From Bacteroidales bacterium (GTDB taxonomy: Bacteria > Bacteroidota > Bacteroidia > Bacteroidales > UBA932), in the NCBI GenBank assembly GCA_017443025.1, contig JAFSPG010000001.1:1-64000 (forward strand): DNA of 64,000 bases. The letters are read 5' to 3'. This document shows positions 1-8,286 of this stretch, piece after piece. Below the pieces are notes generated by a model. It was given only the letters and a program-made list of their open reading frames with translations. It was not told the origin of the DNA and made no database searches. The translations under genes and the position numbers were made by a program. Position 1 is the first letter of the stretch; every line of letters begins with the position of its first letter.

Positions 1-102
1 CGGGAATACATCAGGTACTACAATAACGATAGAATCAAACTGAGGCTAAAAGGAAAGAGCCCGGTGCGATACCGAGCTCTGTTCCAATCGAAGGCTTCCT
101 AA
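1..102 (+). CDS. IS3 family transposase, C-terminal fragment (5' end outside window)
   Basis: The frame is open from base 1 and ends at TAA 100-102. The 33 residues visible include EYIRYYNNDRIKLRLKGKSP followed by VRYRAL, the typical end of the rve (DDE) integrase domain of OrfB in IS3-family elements, where the YYN..R segment follows the final catalytic Glu. The catalytic residues themselves lie upstream of the window. It would act in the cytoplasm, cutting and joining the IS ends. Family assignment is strong from this motif together with the matching terminal repeat; the exact IS cannot be named. Confidence 0.85.
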   Translation, partial: REYIRYYNNDRIKLRLKGKSPVRYRALFQSKAS

Positions 103-115
103 ATAATGTTAAACC

Positions 116-139
116 GTCCAACTTTTGGGGGTCACATCA
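116..139. repeat. Terminal inverted repeat of the IS3-type element
   Basis: The run GTCCAACTTTTGGGGGTCAC is followed by ATCA, giving a CA-3' outer end as in most IS3 elements. The partner repeat is outside the window. Confidence 0.7.
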
Positions 140-979
140 CTGGAGGAAGCACAGAACCTCGCGGCCGGTGATATATCCTGCTATGGCCGTAATAACCGGA
201 ATCATAGCCAGGAATACGCTGGCCTTCGCCACGCCGAGATTCTTGATGGTGCTGGCCCAGAGGGTAAATGCGAGGCTGGAACACAGTACAGCAAGGCAGA
301 GAATCGGTTCCCAGACATCCCAGCTGAAATAAAGGGCAGCATCGAAATTCTCCATCCCTCGAGTAAGCATAAGCGGTATCAGAAGGACTCCGCCGAGGAG
401 GAACTGGTACATAACGATAATCTGCGGCCGGTAGCTTTCGGAGAGTTTCTTGGTGCACACGGCGTAGCCTACCTCGGCCACCACGGCGACTATCAGCATT
501 ATGATGCCTACGACGAAGTACTCGCCTACTCCGGAGGCGTGACGGGTTACAACCGACAGGCCGCCAAGGCAGATGATGATTCCTATGATATTAATCCAGC
601 TGACTTTTTCCTTGAATATCGTCACGCCTGCGATTGTAGATAGAATAGGGGCTGTGGCAATAATGAGGGCGCTGTAGGTTGGAGATTCGGTGAGTTTGAT
701 GCCGTAGGTTTCGCAGGTGAAATAGATGAGAGGCTCGAATACAGAAAGAAGGATGAAGAGTTTGATATCTTTCTTGTGAATCTTGATGGAATGGCCCATC
801 AGCAGGGAAACTGCGAGAAGTACGAGGCCGGCGATGAAGGAGCGGACGCACACGGCATACTCGACGTTAATACCGAGCAGCATCAGTTTGTCGGACCACA
901 GGTACGACAAGCCCCACAGCAATACAGAAAATACTGATACTGTGTAAATTCCGACCTTTGACTTCAAAAAGTTACCCAT
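137..979 (-). pseudogene. EamA/DMT-family permease truncated at the C-terminus by the IS
   Basis: The 280-residue product is a polytopic membrane protein with two EamA-type halves: about ten hydrophobic segments, with the second half beginning near residue 150 (VVGIIMLIVAVVAEVGYAV). It resembles drug/metabolite transporters that export small metabolites across the inner membrane; the substrate is unknown. The family normally runs to about 290-305 residues and ends with one more helix after a G.E. motif. Here the protein stops at GREVLCFLQ, and the stop TGA (137-139) is made by the outermost bases of the IS. The last helix is therefore missing and the protein may not work. A possible -7 element TATATTTG lies at 1000-1007 on the minus strand. 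Confidence 0.8.
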
Positions 980-1063
980 AATCTCCTCAAAATCGACAAC
1001 AAATATACAGAATCCGCGATGAAAATCACCTACTATTTTCTAAAAAGTAGATATGTCCCTTTT

Positions 1064-3208
1064 CTATAGCTTGGAGAGATATTTCAGGGAGATGCGGCCG
1101 CGGTCAAGGTCGACGCCGGAGACGAGGACCTTGACGTGCTCGTGGAGTTTGACGACGTCGGAAGGAGAAGAGACGCGGAGGCCGAACTGAGACACGTGAA
1201 TAAGCCCCTGGTCGTGTATGCCGATATCGACGAAGGCCCCGAAAGCCGTGATGTTCGTAACGATTCCCGGGATTTCCATCCCTTCGTGCAGATCCTCTAT
1301 CGAGTGGATATCCTCACTGAAAGAGAACTCAGCTGCGCTTTCGCGCGGGTCAAGCCCAGGCTTGGCAAGCTCCTTGACCACGTCCGTAACCGTCGGAAGG
1401 CCGAATTCTTCGGTTACATATGCCTCCGGACGGATTTTCGAACAGAGTTCGGCATTGCCAACCAGAGTAGATGTCGAAACTCCGAGGTCTGCGGCTATCT
1501 TGTCGACGAGAGGATAGGCCTCCGGATGGACAGATGAATCATCGAGCGGATTGGACGAGCCTTTTACCCTCAGGAAGCCTGCGCACTGTTGATAGGCCTT
1601 TGCGCCAAGGCGTGGCACCTTCAGAAGGGCATCGCGTGAAGGGAAAGCGCCTTCCGAATCACGGTAACTTACGATATTCCTGGCGAGCACAGGGCCGATG
1701 CCGGATACATACTGGAGCAAATAAGGGCTGGCGGTATTGAGGTTGACTCCGACGAGGTTGACGCAGTGCTCAACCGTTTCGTCGAGCTTCTCGCGAAGGG
1801 CGGTCTGGTCGACGTCATACTGATACTGCCCTACACCGAGGGATTTAGGGTCGATTTTGACCAGCTCCGACAAGGGGTCCATCAGCCGCCGGCCGATAGA
1901 AACGGCGCCGCGAACGGTTACGTCTTTGTCGGGGAACTCCTCGCGGGCCACCTCTGAGGCTGAGTATATCGAAGCGCCGTCTTCGCTCACCACATAGACT
2001 TTACAGGTCGACGGGAGATGAGTCATCTTGACGAACTGCTCGGTCTCGCGGCTGGCAGTGCCGTTGCCAATTGCAATTGCCTGAATGCCATATTGTTCCA
2101 CAAGGGCTGAGATACGCATCATGGATGCGACTTTCTCGCTCCTCGGAGGATGGGGAAATATGATTTCGTCGTGAAGGAGACGGCCGTTCTCGTCGAGGCA
2201 GGCCATCTTGCAGCCGTTCCTGAAGCCAGGGTCGATGGCCAGCGTACGCTTTTGCCCGACCGGCGCCGAGAGCAGCAGTTGCTGAAGATTCTCGCCGAAG
2301 ATACGGATGGCCTCCTTGTCGGCCTTGGCCTTGGCTTCCTTAATTATCTCGTTGCTTATTGAGGGCTCAAGCAGGCGGTCGAAGGAATCTTCGAGGGCCA
2401 TTTTGAGTTGCTCTGAAACGGCGGCGTTCGGATATCTCTTGCCCTGGCAGAAGTCGTAGAAAAGCTTTTTGCAGCATTTCTCGCTGTCGGAGTCAATCTT
2501 GACAGAGAGGAAGCCTTCTTCCTCAGCGCGAAGCATTGCCAGAAGCCTGTGGGACGGGATACTCTGCAGCGGTTCGCTGTGGCGGAACCAGGCTTTGTAT
2601 TTGTCGGCATCCGGGTTACCGTCGGCGGCTTTTGTGGCGGAGCCTTTGATATGCAGGCGGCGGAATATTCCGCGGAGAGTTTCGCGGAAGGCAGGAGTCT
2701 CGCTGAACTTTTCGGCGATGATGTCCCTCGCTCCGGCAAGTGCGGCATCGACCGATTCTACCTTCTCCCCTACGAAGGCTTTTGCTTCGCGGGCCGGATC
2801 GGCACAGGAGAGGTCCCAAATCTTGTCTGCAAGTGGCTCCAGACCGGCTTCCTTGGCGACTGATGCACGTGTACGGCGTTTGGGGCGATATGGCAGATAC
2901 AGATCCTCCAGCACGGAAGAAACTGTACATTCCTCTATTGCCTTGCGCAGTTCGTCGGTGAGTTTGCCCTGGGCCTCGATGTTTTCAAGAACTGTTTCCT
3001 TCCTGCTGTCGAGTTCTTCGAAGTCTTCGGCATAATGTTTTACCGATGCTACTTCCAGGTCGTCGAGTCCGCCTGTTTTCTCCTTACGGTAACGGCTGAT
3101 AAAGGGGATGGTATTGCCGTCCTGTAGCATTAGGATACAGTTTTCGACCTGCCACGGTTGCACCCCCAGTGCATCAGCAATTATTTTTATATAACTTTTC
3201 TTTATCAT
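1064..3208 (-). CDS. tex: Tex family RNA-binding transcription accessory protein
   Basis: The 714-residue protein has the full Tex layout. An N-terminal helical region (residues 1-190) is followed by a YqgF/RNase H-like domain (LAIDPGFRNGCKMACLDENG, about residues 325-455), a helix-hairpin-helix region (YVSGIGPVLARNIV, about 500-560) and a C-terminal S1 RNA-binding domain (IPGIVTNITAFGAFVDIG, about 640-710). Length is typical of the family (700-780). Tex proteins bind nucleic acid in the cytoplasm and affect transcription; the exact role is not settled. The gene is monocistronic and ends with TAG, evidence that TAG is a normal stop in this genome. Confidence 0.95.
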   Translation of the reverse strand: MIKKSYIKIIADALGVQPWQVENCILMLQDGNTIPFISRYRKEKTGGLDDLEVASVKHYAEDFEELDSRKETVLENIEAQGKLTDELRKAIEECTVSSVLEDLYLPYRPKRRTRASVAKEAGLEPLADKIWDLSCADPAREAKAFVGEKVESVDAALAGARDIIAEKFSETPAFRETLRGIFRRLHIKGSATKAADGNPDADKYKAWFRHSEPLQSIPSHRLLAMLRAEEEGFLSVKIDSDSEKCCKKLFYDFCQGKRYPNAAVSEQLKMALEDSFDRLLEPSISNEIIKEAKAKADKEAIRIFGENLQQLLLSAPVGQKRTLAIDPGFRNGCKMACLDENGRLLHDEIIFPHPPRSEKVASMMRISALVEQYGIQAIAIGNGTASRETEQFVKMTHLPSTCKVYVVSEDGASIYSASEVAREEFPDKDVTVRGAVSIGRRLMDPLSELVKIDPKSLGVGQYQYDVDQTALREKLDETVEHCVNLVGVNLNTASPYLLQYVSGIGPVLARNIVSYRDSEGAFPSRDALLKVPRLGAKAYQQCAGFLRVKGSSNPLDDSSVHPEAYPLVDKIAADLGVSTSTLVGNAELCSKIRPEAYVTEEFGLPTVTDVVKELAKPGLDPRESAAEFSFSEDIHSIEDLHEGMEIPGIVTNITAFGAFVDIGIHDQGLIHVSQFGLRVSSPSDVVKLHEHVKVLVSGVDLDRGRISLKYLSKL

Positions 3209-3218
3209 AATCTATTTC

Positions 3219-3344
3219 ATTTGATATGTCCTTCATTTTCACAATCGTCTCACTTCGTTCGACCCCTCCCAACTTGACAGTTGGGCCCCTCCCTCTTACA
3301 TGGCCGAGGGTGGCCATGGATTTGAAAACGAAGACATATCAAAT
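3219..3344. repeat. 126-bp intergenic element with inverted-repeat ends (MITE-like)
   Basis: Left arm 3219-3240 (ATTTGATATGTCCTTCATTT then TC) and right arm 3324-3344 (GAAAACGAAGACATATCAAA then T) are inverted repeats: the outer 12 bases match perfectly and the next ten match with one gap and one mismatch. Inside are two perfect short hairpins, CCCAACT-TGAC-AGTTGGG and ATGGCC-GAGGGT-GGCCAT. It fills the gap between tex and the ClC gene and its right end touches the probable original ClC stop codon (3344-3346). It could be a small non-autonomous mobile element or a folded 3' RNA region. No coding sequence was recognised in it. Confidence 0.5.
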
Positions 3345-3448
3345 TAATCACTGGTGATTTCACGGAGTTCCTGGCGGTAAGAGGAGAAGATTTTGGATTT
3401 GGAGACGAAGCCAATGTATTTTCGGTCGGATGAGACGACAGGGAGGTT
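3344..3448 (-). pseudogene. Stranded C-terminal end of CBS2 of the ClC gene
   Basis: In the same frame after the TAG, 34 codons read NLPVVSSDRKYIGFVSKSKI then FSSYRQELREITSD and end in TAA at 3344-3346. The pattern NLPV..., a short turn, then Y.GFVSKS.IF..YR is the usual end of the second CBS domain in Bacteroidota ClC proteins. The residue at the stop follows VTGA and is expected to be Trp (TGG to TAG, one base). The undamaged protein would be 591 residues. A point nonsense mutation, a sequencing error or occasional readthrough would all explain it. Confidence 0.75.
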
Positions 3449-5119
3449 CTAGGCTCCCGTCACCTCGAATTTCTTCATCACCGAATCCATCCCCTCGTTC
3501 TCGAAAACATAATCCGGAGCCGTCTTCATAAAATTGAATACGTGCCGGCTCTCGTACAGGGTGGTATCGAACATCACTCCCCTGACCTCCTCAAGGGATA
3601 CATATCCCTGGAAACGGCCGTGGCTGTCGATCACCGGGAAAATATTACGCTTCGACGAAGCGATGACCTTCACCAATTCGCCCAGTGTGGCATCTATTGA
3701 AACAGTCTGGAAATCAGTTTCGATAACATCAGAGACCTTCAAAAGGGTAAGGACGGCCTGGTCATTATCGTGAGTAAGGAGTTCGCCGGTATTGGCAATT
3801 CGCTTCGAATAAATGGAATAATGTTCGAATATCCTCATTATTCCGAACGATACGGTAGATGTCAGAATCAGAGGGAGCAGCAGCTCATAGCCACCGGTAA
3901 TCTCGGCGATAAGGAAGATGGCCGTCATAGGGGCCTGCATTACGCCTGCCATCAGTCCGGCCATGCCGACCAGAACAAAGTTCTGCTCAGGCAGGTCGAT
4001 TCCCATGGCGGAAACGAGGAGATTGATGCTCCTGGCAAGCACGAAGCCCGACAGAGCTCCTACGAAAAGCGTCGGGCCGAAGGTACCTCCCACTCCCCCT
4101 CCGGCGTTGGTGAAAGTCATGGAGAATACCTTCAGGAGCATTACCAAAAGGAAGAAAAGAGGAATGCCCCAGGGCGTGTCAAAGAGGAAAGACAGTACGC
4201 TGCCGGCTTCACCCGAAGGGTCGCTGCCGGTAAGAAGCGGCCCGAGTGAATTGTAGCCTTCGCCAAAGAGCGGAGGGAAAAGCAGAATCAGCACGCCCAG
4301 GCCGACTGCGCATATGATCCAGCGCAGCCAGGAATTCTTCCACCTTGCGATAAAGTCCTCAAGCCAGAGCGTTGTGCGAAGGAAATACACTGAGCAAAGC
4401 CCGCAGAAGATACCCAGAAGGAGGTAAAAGGGCATATCCCCTATCGCGAATGGCGACAGAACGCATTCGAAGGGCAGTGAATCGCCAAGGAAGGCATACG
4501 ACACAACCGTTGCAGATACCGTCGCGAACAGAAGCGGCATGATGGAGGTCATCGATATGCCGAACATCAGGATTTCGAGGGTAAAGAGGACGCCGGCGAG
4601 CGGGGCTTTGAAAATGCCCGCTACGGCGCCGGCGGCGCCGCATCCGAGCAGAATCGTGGCACTGCGGTACGACATTCCGAAAAGCCTCGAGAAGCTCGAG
4701 CCTATGGCCGCCCCGGTATATACAATCGGGGCCTCGGCTCCTACTGAACCGCCGAAACCGATAGTAAAGGCACTTGTCAGAATCGACGACCATGTATTGT
4801 GGGGCTTGATGCTCCACTCCTTCTTGGAAACGGCTACCAGAACCTTGGTAACGCCGTGCCCGATATTATCCTTTATGAGATAGCGCAGCAGAAGCCCGCT
4901 GATCAGCATCCCTATTCCCGGCAGTACCAGATAGAAAACGACTTCCGAGCGCGAAGCCACCACGGATGCGAGTCCGTCGCGAATCAGTCTTATAAGTACG
5001 TGGAGAAGGACGGCTGCAGCGCCGCTGCATATACCCACCACAAAAGATAAAATCAAGAGCCTGCTCTTTTCGGGCAGGCCCAGGAAATATCCGCGTAATG
5101 ACCGGCGGTGGCAATCCAT
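3449..5119 (-). CDS. ClC-family chloride channel/antiporter with CBS domains, interrupted by in-frame TAG
   Basis: The 556-residue open part holds the full ClC membrane domain (about residues 20-440): the gate region reads SVGAEAPIVYTG with the gating Glu, and the second anion motif reads GGVGGTFGPTLF. After it come a first CBS domain (about 450-515) and the beginning of a second. ClC proteins move chloride, often in exchange for protons, across the inner membrane; CBS pairs bind nucleotides and regulate gating. The frame stops at TAG 3449-3451 inside CBS2, but it continues with a normal CBS2 end (see 3344-3448). As written the product lacks about 34 C-terminal residues; the transport core is complete, so partial function is possible. 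Confidence 0.9.
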   Translation of the reverse strand: MDCHRRSLRGYFLGLPEKSRLLILSFVVGICSGAAAVLLHVLIRLIRDGLASVVASRSEVVFYLVLPGIGMLISGLLLRYLIKDNIGHGVTKVLVAVSKKEWSIKPHNTWSSILTSAFTIGFGGSVGAEAPIVYTGAAIGSSFSRLFGMSYRSATILLGCGAAGAVAGIFKAPLAGVLFTLEILMFGISMTSIMPLLFATVSATVVSYAFLGDSLPFECVLSPFAIGDMPFYLLLGIFCGLCSVYFLRTTLWLEDFIARWKNSWLRWIICAVGLGVLILLFPPLFGEGYNSLGPLLTGSDPSGEAGSVLSFLFDTPWGIPLFFLLVMLLKVFSMTFTNAGGGVGGTFGPTLFVGALSGFVLARSINLLVSAMGIDLPEQNFVLVGMAGLMAGVMQAPMTAIFLIAEITGGYELLLPLILTSTVSFGIMRIFEHYSIYSKRIANTGELLTHDNDQAVLTLLKVSDVIETDFQTVSIDATLGELVKVIASSKRNIFPVIDSHGRFQGYVSLEEVRGVMFDTTLYESRHVFNFMKTAPDYVFENEGMDSVMKKFEVTGA

Positions 5120-5133
5120 ATTCCTAAATAAGA

Positions 5134-5487
5134 TTAAGCCTCTTCTTCTCCGCTGGAATACTGTGAAATATTGTCGTCGGGGAGTTCGCCGGAGCTTTCT
5201 TCGGTGCTGCCGCCCTCGTTCTCCTCGCCGGATTCATCATCGCCGTCCAGCCAGCGCTCGATATCGTCGATGTCGTCGGTCTTGACCTTGATCTTTACAA
5301 GATAAATGGCATCCGGAATCTCTACGGTAACAGCATAGAAAGATGTGCCGTCCGGCTTGTCGTATTTCATCAAATCCGGAAGATAATCGTTGAAACCCTT
5401 CGGATACTTCAATGCAAACGCCTCAGCGAGCTCCTTGGACATATTCTCGTACCTTACGACAGCTCTTTTCTTTTGTTCCTGTGCCAT
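5134..5487 (-). CDS. Conserved hypothetical protein with acidic tail
   Basis: The 117-residue protein has a basic start (MAQEQKKRAVVRYENM), a compact central domain that includes AFALKYPKGFNDYLPDLMKY and an IPDAIYLVKIKVKTDDIDDI strand-helix stretch, and a highly acidic, Ser/Gly-rich tail from about residue 85. No signal peptide or membrane segment. The ATG at 5485-5487 is chosen over an in-frame TTG nine codons upstream, because the protein then begins like similar Bacteroidota sequences. I recognise it only as a conserved small protein of this phylum; function unknown. It lies 14 bp upstream of the ClC gene on the same strand and may be co-transcribed with it. Confidence 0.75.
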   Translation of the reverse strand: MAQEQKKRAVVRYENMSKELAEAFALKYPKGFNDYLPDLMKYDKPDGTSFYAVTVEIPDAIYLVKIKVKTDDIDDIERWLDGDDESGEENEGGSTEESSGELPDDNISQYSSGEEEA

Positions 5488-5526
5488 ATTTTTTGTTGTT
5501 GTTTGTGGGTGCAATATTAAGACATT

Positions 5527-5559
5527 TTTGAGATTATTGCAATTTTTATGATATATTTG
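5527..5559 (+). promoter_or_regulatory. Predicted promoter of the lipid kinase gene
   Basis: TTTG at 5527-5530 and TATATTTG at 5552-5559, separated by 21 bases (the usual spacing in this phylum is about 19). The start codon follows 21 bases downstream. Confidence 0.5.
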
Positions 5560-5580
5560 TGATGACTAATAAAAAATAGC

Positions 5581-6477
5581 ATGGAGCGCAGTACAGAGCT
5601 TGTTCATTTCATAGTCAATCCCATATCCGGAGGCCTCGACAAGGCCAGGATTATCAAAGCCATTGAAAAAGAAATGGATGGCTCTCCTCTGGAGTGGAAA
5701 ATAATCAAAACCGAGTATGCCGGACACGCCACCGAAATAGCCCGCGAGAGCAAGGCCGACATCGTAGTCGCCGTGGGCGGCGACGGCACCGTCAGCGAAG
5801 TAGCCACGGGCCTCGAAGGCACCGGAAAGGCGCTTGGAATCGTGCCCTGCGGCAGCGGCGACGGCCTCGCCCTTCACCTCGGCATCAGCCGCTGCCCCAA
5901 GAAGGCAGTTCGCCAGCTGCTCGGCGGCAGCGTCTCCGACATGGACTATGGCGTCGTCAACGGGCATCCTTTTTTCTGTACCACGGGTGTCGGCTTCGAC
6001 GCCGAAGTCAGCCTTGCATTCGCCAGAGCAAAAAAGCGCGGCCTTAAAACATATATCAGCAAATCCTGGCAAATCTGGAAAAACTACAAACCTCTCACGT
6101 ATAAAATCACCGTCGACGGCAAGAGCCTTGAACTTCCTGCGATGTTCATCACCGTCGGCAACGCCAACCAGTGGGGCAACAGGGCCAGAATAACCCCGGA
6201 GGCATCTGTCTGCGACGGTCTCCTCGACATAACGGCAATCAAGCCCTTCCGCTTCGGGCAATTCCCTGCCCTGGGCATACGCCTGTTCGCGGGCACCGCA
6301 AATAAAAGCCGCAAATGCGTGCATCTGAGAGGTGAATCCGTAAGCATCGAGCGTCCCTGCGAAGGAGCCATTCACTTCGACGGCGACCCTTCCGAGATGG
6401 GCACGAAGCTCGAAATCTCGATAAAAAAAGCGGCACTTAAGGTTATCGTCCCCAAGTGCCGCGAAGGTAAAATCTAA
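5581..6477 (+). CDS. Diacylglycerol/lipid kinase family protein (YegS/DagK-like)
   Basis: The 298-residue cytoplasmic protein matches the DAGK catalytic family. The N-terminal nucleotide-binding part carries HFIVNPISGG (residues 8-17) and VAVGGDGTVSEVATGL (about 61-76), with GSGDGLALHLGI (about 97-108) following; the C-terminal half is the beta-sandwich lipid-binding part. Members phosphorylate diacylglycerol, sphingosine or related lipids using ATP. The precise lipid is not readable; Bacteroidales make sphingolipids, so a sphingoid base is one option. The gene is monocistronic and convergent with argS, whose stop lies 5 bases away. Confidence 0.9.
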   Translation: MERSTELVHFIVNPISGGLDKARIIKAIEKEMDGSPLEWKIIKTEYAGHATEIARESKADIVVAVGGDGTVSEVATGLEGTGKALGIVPCGSGDGLALHLGISRCPKKAVRQLLGGSVSDMDYGVVNGHPFFCTTGVGFDAEVSLAFARAKKRGLKTYISKSWQIWKNYKPLTYKITVDGKSLELPAMFITVGNANQWGNRARITPEASVCDGLLDITAIKPFRFGQFPALGIRLFAGTANKSRKCVHLRGESVSIERPCEGAIHFDGDPSEMGTKLEISIKKAALKVIVPKCREGKI

Positions 6478-6482
6478 ATCTC

Positions 6483-8273
6483 TTACATTCTCTCCGGAAG
6501 CTCGATTCCGAGCAGGGCCATGGCGCTGCGGAGCGTTGCGGCCAGGACGGATATCAACTGTAGACGATACTTGAGCAGCTTTGCTTCAGGCTCCTTGAGA
6601 ATCTGAGTATCGTGATAATACTGGTTGAACTCCTTGGCTATCTCGAAGGAATAATTTGCAAGGATGGCCGGGCTCAGACCGTCGACTGCTTCCTGAATCT
6701 TAGCCGGATACAGGCTCAGAAGCTTCACCAGACGGATTTCCTTGGCAGAGGGCTCGATATCGTTCGTGATGTCATCGGCGCCGAAAACGATTCCCTGCTC
6801 CGCAGCCTTGCGAAGTATGGAACAGATTCTGGCGTGGGTGTACTGAATGAAGGGGCCGGTATTGCCGTTGAAATCGATTGATTCGGCCGGATTGAAGAGC
6901 ATCGTCTTCTTGGGATCGACCTTGATGATGAAATATTTCAATGCTCCGAGGCCGATGACGTGATAGAGTTTATCCTTCTCTTCGTCCGACAGGTCTGTAA
7001 GCTTGCCGCTTTCTTCGGAGGTCTTCTTCGCCTCCTCATACATTGCCTGGATAAGGTCGTCGGCGTCGACTACGGTACCCTCGCGGGATTTCATCTTGCC
7101 GGCGGGAAGCTCGACCATACCATAGGAGAGATGGTAAATCTGCTTTGCCCAGTCGAATCCGAGCTTGCCGAGGATGAGCTTGAGTACCTGGAAGTGGTAA
7201 TCCTGCTCATTACCGACCACATATACGTGTGAATCGAGATTGAAGTTGGCGAACCTCCTCTCAGCCGTGCCAAGGTCCTGGGTGATGTACACCGATGTAC
7301 CGTCGCCGCGGAGCACGAGCTTGCGGTCGAGGCCGTCGGCGGTAAGGTCGCACCACACGGAGCCGTCGGTCTCGCGTTCGAAAACGCCGGTCTCTAGGCC
7401 CTTGCGGACGAGTTCCTTGCCGAGGATATATGTATTCGATTCGTAATCGACCTGGTCGAAGGTGATGCCAAGGGCGGCATAGGTTTCGTCGAAGCCCTTG
7501 TACACCCATCCGTTCATCATCTTCCAGAGCTCGCGGACCTCAGGGTCACCCTGCTCCCACTTGAGGAGCATCTCGTGGGCTTCCTTGATGGAAGGAGCCT
7601 CTTTCTTGGCCTGTTCCTCGTCCATTCCTCCGGCAACGAGTTCGGCAATTTCCGCCTTGTACATTTTGTCGAAGGCCACATAGCAGTCGCCTACGAGATG
7701 GTCGCCTTTGATTCCGGTAGATTCAGGAGTTTTGCCCTCGAAGAGCTTCTTCCAGGCAAGCATCGACTTGCAGATATGCACTCCGCGGTCATTGACGATA
7801 GTGGATTTAATGACCGTATTGCCGCCTGCAGCGAGTATCTTCGACACCGAATCACCCAGAAGGTTATTTCGGATGTGGCCAAGATGCAGGGGCTTGTTGG
7901 TGTTGGGCGAGGAGAACTCGACCATAACCCTGCGGCCGGTTGAAGGAAGCTGACCGAAGGACTTGTCAAGAGCAAGCTCCTTAAGCGTTTCGTCCCAGTA
8001 AACGGGGCTCAGCAGAAGGTTAAGGAAGCCCTTGACGCAATTGTATCCTGCGATTTCGGGCACGTTCTCCTTAAGATAGGCACCGATTGCCTCGCCTGTT
8101 GCTTCTGGTGAAGCGTGCGAGATTCGCAGAAGGGGGAAAACAACCAATGTGTAATCTCCGTCAAACTCTTTTCGGGTTACCGAAACCTGAAACTCCTGAG
8201 GGGCTATATTTGCACCATACAAGGCGGCTATTGCAGCGGCCGCCTTGTTTTGGATAAAAGATTCTGAACTCAT
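6483..8273 (-). CDS. argS: Arginine--tRNA ligase
   Basis: The 596-residue class I synthetase charges tRNA-Arg in the cytoplasm. Visible are the N-terminal additional domain (residues 1-100), the HIGH-type signature NKPLHLGHIRNNLLG (about residue 135), the KMSKS-equivalent KMKSREGTVVDADD (about 360) and the C-terminal DALR anticodon-binding domain ending SAMALLGIELPERM. Length is normal. It is the last gene of a probable degP-rpoD-argS transcript: only 13 bases separate it from rpoD. Confidence 0.97.
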   Translation of the reverse strand: MSSESFIQNKAAAAIAALYGANIAPQEFQVSVTRKEFDGDYTLVVFPLLRISHASPEATGEAIGAYLKENVPEIAGYNCVKGFLNLLLSPVYWDETLKELALDKSFGQLPSTGRRVMVEFSSPNTNKPLHLGHIRNNLLGDSVSKILAAGGNTVIKSTIVNDRGVHICKSMLAWKKLFEGKTPESTGIKGDHLVGDCYVAFDKMYKAEIAELVAGGMDEEQAKKEAPSIKEAHEMLLKWEQGDPEVRELWKMMNGWVYKGFDETYAALGITFDQVDYESNTYILGKELVRKGLETGVFERETDGSVWCDLTADGLDRKLVLRGDGTSVYITQDLGTAERRFANFNLDSHVYVVGNEQDYHFQVLKLILGKLGFDWAKQIYHLSYGMVELPAGKMKSREGTVVDADDLIQAMYEEAKKTSEESGKLTDLSDEEKDKLYHVIGLGALKYFIIKVDPKKTMLFNPAESIDFNGNTGPFIQYTHARICSILRKAAEQGIVFGADDITNDIEPSAKEIRLVKLLSLYPAKIQEAVDGLSPAILANYSFEIAKEFNQYYHDTQILKEPEAKLLKYRLQLISVLAATLRSAMALLGIELPERM

Positions 8274-8286
8274 TTCTTTCCGATAA

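Larger units (their letters stand above)
1..139 (+). mobile_element. Right end of an IS3-family (IS150-like) insertion sequence
   Basis: The first 102 bases encode the last residues of an IS3-type transposase and are followed by a short non-coding tail ending in an inverted-repeat-like sequence at 116-139 (core CTTTTGGGGGTCA). Read from the outside in, the end is TGATGTGACCCCCAAAAGTTGGAC, which lines up with the known IS150-type terminus TGTACTGACCCC. The outer boundary at 139 is inferred from that alignment. The left end and any target duplication are outside the window. The element sits against the 3' end of the permease gene at 137-979 and has truncated it. Confidence 0.85.

Noticed and set aside
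5488-5514. Upstream TTG start for the acidic hypothetical protein.
   Set aside because: The added residues (HPQTTTKN) look like leader sequence, and the ATG start fits the conserved beginning of similar proteins.
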